Source: Caulobacteraceae bacterium
GTDB lineage: Bacteria > Pseudomonadota > Alphaproteobacteria > Caulobacterales > Caulobacteraceae
DNA: 35,913 bases
Reading direction: 5' to 3'
Assembly (NCBI GenBank): GCA_020852035.1
Contig: JADZBR010000162.1
Span: forward strand, 1-35,913
Shown one piece after another: positions 29,467 through 35,913 of the stretch. Positions within the stretch are counted from its first letter, which is position 1; each line of letters starts with the position of its first letter. The position numbers and the translations under genes were made by a program. The notes beneath the pieces are model-generated. The model saw nothing but the letters and a program-made list of their open reading frames with translations. It searched no databases and was not told the origin of the DNA.

Positions 29467-30462
29467 CTACTTCGGGAACCGGCGATCTAGCCAGTCGATA
29501 AGTATGCGGTTTACCGCCTCAGGCTGTTCCTGCTGGGTCCAGTGGCCGCTGTCCTTGACCAGCACCTTCTCCAGGTCGGCGACGTAGGCTTCCATGCCGT
29601 CCGCGGCGGCGGGGGGCAGGACCGCGTCCTGCTCGGCCATCACCATCAGGCAGGGAACGCCCTCGATCCGTGTCGGCTTGTCCGCCGAGATCTCCCAGTT
29701 GCGGGTGAAGTTGCGGTACCAGTTGATGCCGCCGGTGAACCCCGTGCGCTCGAAGGTCTCCACGAACGCCTCGAACTCCCCGTCGGTCAGGAAGAACTCA
29801 CGCTCGTCGAAGACCGGGTCGTAGAGCTTCAGGAGTTCGATCAGCGCGAAGGTGTTCTGCTCATCCGCGCCGCCGCCGATGCCTGAGGCGACCTGGGTTC
29901 CCGGCGCCGGGCGGCGCATGAAGAAGTCCATCGCCTTGCGGGTGTCAGCGGCCAGCACCGCGTCGGCCTCGCCGGGTTTCTGGAAGTGGACGATGTACAT
30001 CTGCTCGCCGAAGCGGGCGCGCATGATGGCGATGGGGTCGGCCGGCGCGCGCGGCACGAACGGCGTGTTGACCCCGATCACCCCGGCCGTCTTCTCCGGC
30101 CGCCAGAGCGGCATCTGCCAGACGACGATCCCGCCCCAGTCGTGACCGCAGAAGATCGCCTTCTCGATCCCCAGGTGGTCGAGCAGGGCGGCGAGGTCGC
30201 CGGTCAGGTGGTCGAGGTCGTAGTCGGCCACCGCCTCCGGCCGCGAGGAGCCGCCGTAGCCGCGCTGGTCCACCGCGATCGCCCAGCGGCCGGCCGCCTC
30301 GAACGCCTTGAGCTGGTGTCGCCAGGAGAAGGCCAGCTCGGGAAAGCCGTGGCAGAACACCACCGGCACGCCTTCGCGCGGCCCGACTTCGTAGTAGGCC
30401 AGCTCGACCCCGTTCACCCTGGCTCGCTGCTGCGGCGGCATCAGGTCTTGCATGGCGGACAT
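29467..30462 (-). CDS. Alpha/beta hydrolase, epoxide-hydrolase-like
   Basis: VPVVFCHGFPELAFSWRHQLKAFEAAGRWAIAVDQRGYGGSSRPEAVADYDLDHLTGDLAALLDHLGIEKAIFCGHDWGG. Confidence 0.9.
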   Translation of the reverse strand: MSAMQDLMPPQQRARVNGVELAYYEVGPREGVPVVFCHGFPELAFSWRHQLKAFEAAGRWAIAVDQRGYGGSSRPEAVADYDLDHLTGDLAALLDHLGIEKAIFCGHDWGGIVVWQMPLWRPEKTAGVIGVNTPFVPRAPADPIAIMRARFGEQMYIVHFQKPGEADAVLAADTRKAMDFFMRRPAPGTQVASGIGGGADEQNTFALIELLKLYDPVFDEREFFLTDGEFEAFVETFERTGFTGGINWYRNFTRNWEISADKPTRIEGVPCLMVMAEQDAVLPPAAADGMEAYVADLEKVLVKDSGHWTQQEQPEAVNRILIDWLDRRFPK

Positions 30463-30586
30463 GGCGGCTCCTCCGGCGATTGTCGGCGGCCACCTTGGCC
30501 GAAGGCGCGCGCGGTGCAAGCGCGACCCTGCGGAAGCCTCGCCGCCGGCTTTCGCCCCGCGCACGGCTGTGCTTCAAACCCTGCCG

Positions 30587-31786
30587 ATGAGCGCCCCCGA
30601 CGCATCGAAGAGTCGCACGCCCTGGGGCCTGGTCATCCTGCTCGGCGCGCTCACCGGCTTTGCGCCGATGGGCATCGACATGTACCTGCCCAGCCTGCCG
30701 GCCATCGGCGCGGACCTGAAGGCCAGCGCCAGCCAGACGCAGGCGACCCTGGCGGCCTTTCTGGCCGGCATGGCCATCGGGCAGTTGATCTACGGCCCGG
30801 CCTCCGACCGGTTCGGCCGGCGGATGCCGATCTTTTTCGGAGTGGGGGTCTTCGTGCTGGCCAGCATCGCCTGCGCGCTGACCACCTCGCCGGAGTTCCT
30901 GATCGGCGCGCGGTTCGTGCAGGCGCTCGGCGGCTGCGCCGGCGGGGTGGTCGCCCGGGCGGTGATCCGCGACCGCTTCGACCATACCGAGACCGCCCGC
31001 ACGCTCTCGCTGATGACGCTGATTATGGGCCTGGCGCCGATCCTGGCGCCGCTCACCGGCGGCTACATCCTGGCGCTGGCGGGCTGGCGGGCGATCTTCT
31101 GGTTCCTCGCCGCCTTCGGACTCTGCACCGGCGTCGCCGCCTACCTCTTCCTGCGCGAAAGCCGCTCGGAGGAGACGGCCGCCCAGGCGCGCTCCGAGAC
31201 GCCCATCGGCGCCTTCATCGCCCTGCTGCAGCAACCCAAGCTGATGGGCTACGCCATCGCCGGCGCACTGAACGGGGCGGTGCTCTTCACCTACATCTCG
31301 TCGTCGCCGGAGCTGATCATCGGTCTCTACAAGGTGCCGCCCAGCCAGTTCGGCTGGGTGTTCGGCTTCAACGCCTTCGGGGTGATCCTGGCCAGCCAGG
31401 TGAACCGCTACCTCCTGGAGCGCCGCACGCCCGACCAGGTGCTCTCGACAGCCAGCCTGTTCGCGGTGGGGTTCGGCGTTCTGCTGGCCATCGCCGCGTT
31501 CGCCGGGCTGGGGCCGTTCGTGATCCTGCCGCTGATCTTCCTGGTGCTGACCAGCTACGGCTTCATGCAGGGCAACACCCAGGCCGGCGCGCTCAGCGTC
31601 GATCCCAAGCGGGCCGGTTCGGTTTCGGCGCTCACCGGCAGCGGCTCGTTCGCGGCCGGCGCCCTGGCGGCCTGGGTCTCGGGGACCTTCCACGACGGCA
31701 CCGCCCGGCCGATGGCCCTGACCATCCTCGTCTGCCTGGTCGGCTCGCAGCTGGCCCTGCGGCTGCTGGCGCTGAGTAAGGCTTAG
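30587..31786 (+). CDS. Bcr/CflA family multidrug efflux MFS transporter
   Basis: GIDMYLPSLPAIGADLKASASQTQATLAAFLAGMAIGQLIYGPASDRFGRRMPIFFGV: Bcr/CflA signature. Confidence 0.94.
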   Translation: MSAPDASKSRTPWGLVILLGALTGFAPMGIDMYLPSLPAIGADLKASASQTQATLAAFLAGMAIGQLIYGPASDRFGRRMPIFFGVGVFVLASIACALTTSPEFLIGARFVQALGGCAGGVVARAVIRDRFDHTETARTLSLMTLIMGLAPILAPLTGGYILALAGWRAIFWFLAAFGLCTGVAAYLFLRESRSEETAAQARSETPIGAFIALLQQPKLMGYAIAGALNGAVLFTYISSSPELIIGLYKVPPSQFGWVFGFNAFGVILASQVNRYLLERRTPDQVLSTASLFAVGFGVLLAIAAFAGLGPFVILPLIFLVLTSYGFMQGNTQAGALSVDPKRAGSVSALTGSGSFAAGALAAWVSGTFHDGTARPMALTILVCLVGSQLALRLLALSKA

Positions 31787-32154
31787 CGGCGCAACGCGCC
31801 GACCGCCAGCAGGAGCCAGCCGAGCATCATCGCAAGGCCGCCGACCGGCGTCACCGCGCCCAGGATGCGCGGTCCGCCCAGCGCCATTGCATAGAGCGTC
31901 CCGGCGAACACCGCCGCCCCGATCACGAACGCCGGCGCCGCACCCCGGGTGCGCCGGCCCTGGCCCTGAAGCATCACGGCGGTGATCGCGGCGAGCGCGT
32001 GGACCAACTGGTAGTGCGCGCCCGTGGCCAGCCAGTCCCTGGCCGTCGGGTCGGCGACGCCGTGCGCGCCGAACGCTCCGAAGCCCACCGCGGCGAGGCC
32101 GCTGAGCGCCGCCAGCGCCAGCCAGATCCGCCCGTTGTCCGTCGTCGCCTTCAT
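31783..32154 (-). CDS. DUF423 family membrane protein
   Basis: GFGAFGAHGVADPTARDWLATGAHYQLVHALAAITAVML...AGTLYAMALGGPRILGAVTPVGGLAMMLGW; 3' end overlaps the Bcr/CflA gene. Confidence 0.9.
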   Translation of the reverse strand: MKATTDNGRIWLALAALSGLAAVGFGAFGAHGVADPTARDWLATGAHYQLVHALAAITAVMLQGQGRRTRGAAPAFVIGAAVFAGTLYAMALGGPRILGAVTPVGGLAMMLGWLLLAVGALRR

Positions 32155-32231
32155 GGCGGCCGACCCTAGGCTGAATCGACCTTCACCGCAGCCAGTACCT
32201 GTCGACACTCAGCGGCGGGTCTGGATTTCCA

Positions 32232-32259
32232 CCACCCCTCCCCGCAAAGGGGGCGGAGC
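32232..32259. repeat. Half-element related to the 28321-28455 repeat arm
   Basis: ccacccctccccgcaaagggggcggagc versus ccaacccctccccgcaagggggaggagc. Confidence 0.5.
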
Positions 32260-32357
32260 GGCGATTGGATTCGCTGGCTTTTCGGATGTCGATGCGACCT
32301 GGCTCCGGACGCCGTGATTGTCGATTCAGCCTGGCGGGACTCGGCGTATCGCAGGTC

Positions 32358-33515
32358 ATGGGGACCCCGCTCCGCCTCGGCCTGTTCTATTCGGCGCTCT
32401 ACATCGGCACCGGCGTCGGCTTGCCATACATCGGCGTCTGGATGGCGCACCGGGGCCTCAGCGGCGCGCAGATCGGCCTGATCCTCGCCGCGCCGATGAT
32501 CGCCCGCGCCGTCACCGGGCCTTTGATCGCCGTCTGGGCCGACGGGTTTCGCCTGCGCCGCACGCCGCTCGTCTGGCTCAGCCTGGGCTCGGCGGCGCTC
32601 TACGTCCTGATGGGCGCTCCGGCGGGGTTCTGGGGCTGGCTGGCGATCTGGTTCGCGGCCGTCTCGGTGTTCTCGGCCCTGACCCCGCTGACCGACGTGA
32701 TCGCGATGGCGCGGGTGCGGCTGGAGGGCTTCAACTACGGTTGGCCCCGCGGCCTGGGCTCGGTGGCTTTCATCGCCGCCAACATCGCCGGCGGCTGGCT
32801 GATCGCGCGCACGACGCCGGAACTGGTCGTCGGCTGGATCGCCGCGGCGGCGTTGCTGGCCGCCGCCGCCGCCTTCCTGCTGCCGCCCGACCCGGTCCGG
32901 GCCGAGGGCGAGGCCGCCGCCTGGCGCGAACGGCTGGCAGGACTGGGCGCGCTGTTCGGCGACCGCGACTTCGTGCTGGCGACCGTTTCGGTGGGCCTCA
33001 TCCAGTCGGCGCACGCCTTCTACTACGGCTTTTCGGCCCTGGCCTGGAAGCAGCAGGGGCTGGCGGAGAATCTCACCGGCCTGCTCTGGGGCCTGGCGGT
33101 GGCGGTCGAGGTGGCCTTCCTCTGGTTCCTGGAGCCCTGGCGCAGGCGCATGGGGCCGCTGCGGCTTCTGCTGCTCGGCGGCGCGGCGGCGGTAGTCCGC
33201 TGGACGGCGCTGGCCTTCTCGCCGCCGCTGTGGCTGCTCTTCCCGCTACAGGCGCTGCACACCCTGACCTTCGCGGCGACGTTCGTGGCTTCCCTGCAAT
33301 TGGTGGAGCGCCTCTCGACGCCCGCCAACGCTTCGTCGGCCCAGATGATCAATTCGGCGCTCTCCGGCGGCATGATCGCGGGCGTGGCGACGATCGCTTC
33401 GGGCTGGCTCTTCGACGGGGTCGGTGCGCTGGGCTACCTGGCGATGGCGGCGATGGCGGGGGCGGGGCTGGCGGGTGCGGCGGTCCTCACCCGTTCGGCG
33501 CGCGTGCGCGGCTGA
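32358..33515 (+). CDS. MFS transporter (MFS_1-like / HcaT-type)
   Basis: RLGLFYSALYIGTGVGLPYIGVWMAHRGLSGAQIGLILAAPMIARAVTGPLIAVWADGFRLRR; 12 hydrophobic segments. Confidence 0.85.
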   Translation: MGTPLRLGLFYSALYIGTGVGLPYIGVWMAHRGLSGAQIGLILAAPMIARAVTGPLIAVWADGFRLRRTPLVWLSLGSAALYVLMGAPAGFWGWLAIWFAAVSVFSALTPLTDVIAMARVRLEGFNYGWPRGLGSVAFIAANIAGGWLIARTTPELVVGWIAAAALLAAAAAFLLPPDPVRAEGEAAAWRERLAGLGALFGDRDFVLATVSVGLIQSAHAFYYGFSALAWKQQGLAENLTGLLWGLAVAVEVAFLWFLEPWRRRMGPLRLLLLGGAAAVVRWTALAFSPPLWLLFPLQALHTLTFAATFVASLQLVERLSTPANASSAQMINSALSGGMIAGVATIASGWLFDGVGALGYLAMAAMAGAGLAGAAVLTRSARVRG

Positions 33516-33598
33516 CCTCGCGGAAGGGTGACGTGGCGACACGGTTTTCCCGGCTGCTTCGCGCGGCCACAATGGCCTGACGACCAAGGGAGAACGCG

Positions 33599-34612
33599 AT
33601 GAAGGTGCTGCTCGCCGGCCCGCCGTGGGGCATCGACAATCTGCAATACGTCGACCAGCCGGAGCCGACGCCGGGGGCGGGCCAGGTGACGGTGCGGATG
33701 CGCGCGGCCTCGCTGAACTACCGCGACCTGGTGGGCGTGGCCGGCGCCTACGGCCGCCAGGCGCAGGAAGCCTATGTGCCGTTCTCCGACGGCTGCGGGA
33801 TCGTCGAGCAGGTGGGGGAGGGGGTGACCCGCGTCGCGCCGGGCGATCGTGTCTCGACCCTGTTCTTCCAGGCCTGGCTGGCCGGCAAGGGCAGCTACGC
33901 CGCGCGCGCCTCGGCGCTCGGCCCGCCGCTGCCCGGCGCGGGGCGCGAGATCGGCCTGTTCAGCGCCGAGGGCGTCTCGAAGGTCCCCGAGCACCTGACC
34001 GACCAGCAGGTCGCCACCCTGCCGTGCGCGGCCCTGACCGCCTGGCGGGCGCTGTTCCACGACGCCGACCTCAATCCGGGCGACACCGTCGTGCTGCAGG
34101 GCACGGGCGGGGTCTCGATCTTCGGGCTACAGCTAGCGCACGCGGCCGGGATGCGGACGATCATCACCTCCTCCTCGGACGAGAAGCTGGAGCGGGCCAG
34201 GGCGCTGGGCGCGGACGAGACCATAAACTACCGCGCAAATCCCGAGTGGGCGCGCAGGGTGATGGAACTGACCGGCGGTCAGGGTGCGGAGTTCATCATG
34301 GAGGTCGGCGGCGCCGGCACCCTGGAGCAGAGCCTGCGCTGCGTCGCCGCCGAGGGGCATATCGCGGCCATCGGCGTGCTCTCGGGCGCGGCCGGGCCGC
34401 CGGCGCTGGTCGGCCAGCTGATCGGGACCTCGGCGACGATCAAGGGCGTCTCGGTGGGCTCGCGGGAGATGTACGAGGCGATGTGCAAGTTCATCGCCCT
34501 GCACCGGATCGCGCCGGTGGTCGACAAGGTGTTCCCCTGGACAGAGGCCAAGGCCGCTTTCGCCGCGATGGCCGGCGGCGAGCACTTCGGCAAGATCGTG
34601 CTGGAGTTCTGA
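33599..34612 (+). CDS. NAD(P)-dependent alcohol dehydrogenase / quinone-oxidoreductase-like MDR protein
   Basis: MRAASLNYRDLVGVAGAYG, GDTVVLQGTGGVSIFGLQLAHAAGMRTIITSSSDEKLERARALGADETINYR. Confidence 0.92.
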   Translation: MKVLLAGPPWGIDNLQYVDQPEPTPGAGQVTVRMRAASLNYRDLVGVAGAYGRQAQEAYVPFSDGCGIVEQVGEGVTRVAPGDRVSTLFFQAWLAGKGSYAARASALGPPLPGAGREIGLFSAEGVSKVPEHLTDQQVATLPCAALTAWRALFHDADLNPGDTVVLQGTGGVSIFGLQLAHAAGMRTIITSSSDEKLERARALGADETINYRANPEWARRVMELTGGQGAEFIMEVGGAGTLEQSLRCVAAEGHIAAIGVLSGAAGPPALVGQLIGTSATIKGVSVGSREMYEAMCKFIALHRIAPVVDKVFPWTEAKAAFAAMAGGEHFGKIVLEF

Positions 34613-34682
34613 GCGCAGCGGCCTTGAAACCTCTGGCGGCAGGACCGAGGCTGGCGCCTGCCGCAACGCGGGAGGCAAGGCC

Positions 34683-35093
34683 GTGGCGCAATACTGGCTG
34701 GTGAAGTCCGAACCGGACACCTATTCGTTCGACGACCTCGTGCGCGACGGCTCGACCGTCTGGGACGGGGTGCGCAATCCCGCCGCGGCCAAGCACCTGC
34801 GCACCATGGCCGTCGGCGACGAGGTGTTCTTCTACCACTCCGGCGCCAAGCCGGGCGTGGTCGGCCGGGCCAGGGTGACCAGGACCGCCTTCCCCGATCC
34901 GAACGACGCCAGCGGCCGCTGGGTGGCGGTCGAGCTCGCCGCGGGCAAGCCGGTGAAGGCGCCGGTGAGCCTGGCCGACATCAAGGCCGAACCGGCGCTC
35001 GCCGACCTCGCGATCGTCCGTCAGGGACGCCTGTCGGTCTCCCCGGTCACCGCGGCCGAGTGGAAGACGATCACCGCGATGGCGCAGAGCTGA
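34683..35093 (+). CDS. EVE domain-containing protein
   Basis: GTG start; QYWLVKSEPDTYSFDDLVRDGSTVWDGVRNPAAAKHLRTMAVGDEVFFYHSG: EVE/THYN1 signature. Confidence 0.95.
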   Translation: MAQYWLVKSEPDTYSFDDLVRDGSTVWDGVRNPAAAKHLRTMAVGDEVFFYHSGAKPGVVGRARVTRTAFPDPNDASGRWVAVELAAGKPVKAPVSLADIKAEPALADLAIVRQGRLSVSPVTAAEWKTITAMAQS

Positions 35094-35118
35094 CGCCGAC
35101 GGGCGGCCTGCGCGCGGC

Positions 35119-35667
35119 TCAGCGCAGCTTGCAGATCGACTTGAACTGGGAGACCAGGTTGCGCTGACGGGCCAGGCCGGTCTCGACCGCGGCGGGCCGG
35201 GCGTCGCCGAACTGGGTCCGGTCGAGGACGTAGCGATCGATCAGCTGCTTGGTGGAGTCATTCCAGCGCAGCTGCGCCTCGGCGTAGCGCCGGGGCCGGA
35301 GGGACTGCAGCTCGGCCGGCGAGCTCACCACGTCCTTGAGCACGGTGTCGCTGTGGCGGGCGCAGGCGCCGTCGCAGCCCTCCACCGTCCGCAGGCGGCC
35401 GTCGCGGCGGGTCAGCGGCAGGCTGGGGGTCTTGCGCTCGGCCTGGTTCAGGTACTCGCGGACGGTGATCCGCTTGCCGCCGGGCTGGCAGCTGAACACC
35501 ACCCGAAGCCCCTCGGGCGCGTGATAGTCGCGATCGCTGACCAGGCTGGCCCCGGCGCCGTCCGGCACCAGGTTCCAGAACACGAAGGCATTGGGCGAGG
35601 GCTGCGCCACGGCCGTGGCCGCGCCAAGCGCCGCCAACCCCGCCGTCAGGGCCAGGACCCGCTTCAT
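35119..35667 (-). CDS. Secreted hypothetical protein
   Basis: MKRVLALTAGLAALGAATAVAQ signal peptide; 182 aa; no family recognised. Confidence 0.7.
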   Translation of the reverse strand: MKRVLALTAGLAALGAATAVAQPSPNAFVFWNLVPDGAGASLVSDRDYHAPEGLRVVFSCQPGGKRITVREYLNQAERKTPSLPLTRRDGRLRTVEGCDGACARHSDTVLKDVVSSPAELQSLRPRRYAEAQLRWNDSTKQLIDRYVLDRTQFGDARPAAVETGLARQRNLVSQFKSICKLR

Positions 35668-35734
35668 GATACTCCCTCCAAACCCCTCTCGTTAAGGCTA
35701 TAGCCTATTGAGCTTGTTGACAAATCCGTCCGCC

Positions 35735-35913
35735 TCAGGAGGCGGCTTCCAGCACCGCCGCGTCGGCCGCCGGGGCCGCGCCGTCGGCGCCGTGGAACGC
35801 ATAGGTGAAGCCGCCCTCGCCGACGCCCACGTCGATGCCGGTGATCGCCTCGCCAGCCATCTGGTGCTCCAGCAGCTTGATGGAGAGTTCGGGCAGCATG
35901 GTGTTGGTCAGGA
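35735..35913 (-). CDS. C-terminal fragment of an AAA+ Clp-type ATPase, possibly ClpV/TssH (truncated at window edge)
   Basis: Reverse-strand reading ...LTNTMLPELSIKLLEHQMAGEAITGIDVGVGEGGFTYAFHGADGAAPAADAAVLEAAS* resembles ClpV C-terminal (N)TLLPELSxxLL segments. Not in the supplied ORF list because it is open at the edge. Confidence 0.45.
   Translation of the reverse strand, partial: LTNTMLPELSIKLLEHQMAGEAITGIDVGVGEGGFTYAFHGADGAAPAADAAVLEAAS

Noticed and set aside
35695-35706. AGGCTATAGCCT palindrome upstream of the secreted hypothetical gene
   Set aside because: 12-bp single palindrome, probably part of the -10 region; no second copy to support an operator.

Overview
This is a high-GC, gene-dense chromosomal window. 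Its content and repeats suggest an alphaproteobacterium, perhaps Caulobacterales-like (inference). I support about 35 protein-coding genes. No rRNA, tRNA, CRISPR array, transposase or prophage was recognised. Blocks, left to right: a ribbon-helix-helix protein; a divergent zur / ZnuD-like TonB receptor pair sharing a Zur-box-like palindrome; sdaA; an orphan PhnD-like binding protein; a class I aminotransferase; a TVP38/TMEM64 protein; a ParD/ParE-type toxin-antitoxin pair; leuA behind a probable leucine attenuator leader; an EamA permease; a lipoprotein-signal methyltransferase; alternative oxidase plus truncated haemoglobin; a small regulon (two PRC-barrel proteins, a MarR regulator, a Rieske/FAD oxidoreductase, a small protein) marked by repeated AT-rich palindromes; rnk; an arylsulfatase; the mreBCD-mrdA-rodA elongasome operon; two MaoC-type dehydratases; prolyl aminopeptidase; an epoxide-hydrolase-like protein; a Bcr/CflA exporter; DUF423; an MFS transporter; a quinone-oxidoreductase-like ADH; an EVE protein; a secreted unknown; and a truncated C-terminus resembling ClpV/TssH. 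The best candidates for something under-described are: (i) the 12.7-17.9 kb AOX / truncated haemoglobin / PRC-barrel / MarR / Rieske-FAD island with the repeated operator TATAATATCGT-N3-ACGATATTATA; (ii) a possibly leaderless leucine leader peptide (MTIRVDILLLRGLRGPWAPR) with hairpins upstream of leuA; (iii) a family of ~160-bp nested palindromic elements, one of which appears to supply the start region and signal-peptide n-region of the PhnD-like lipoprotein.
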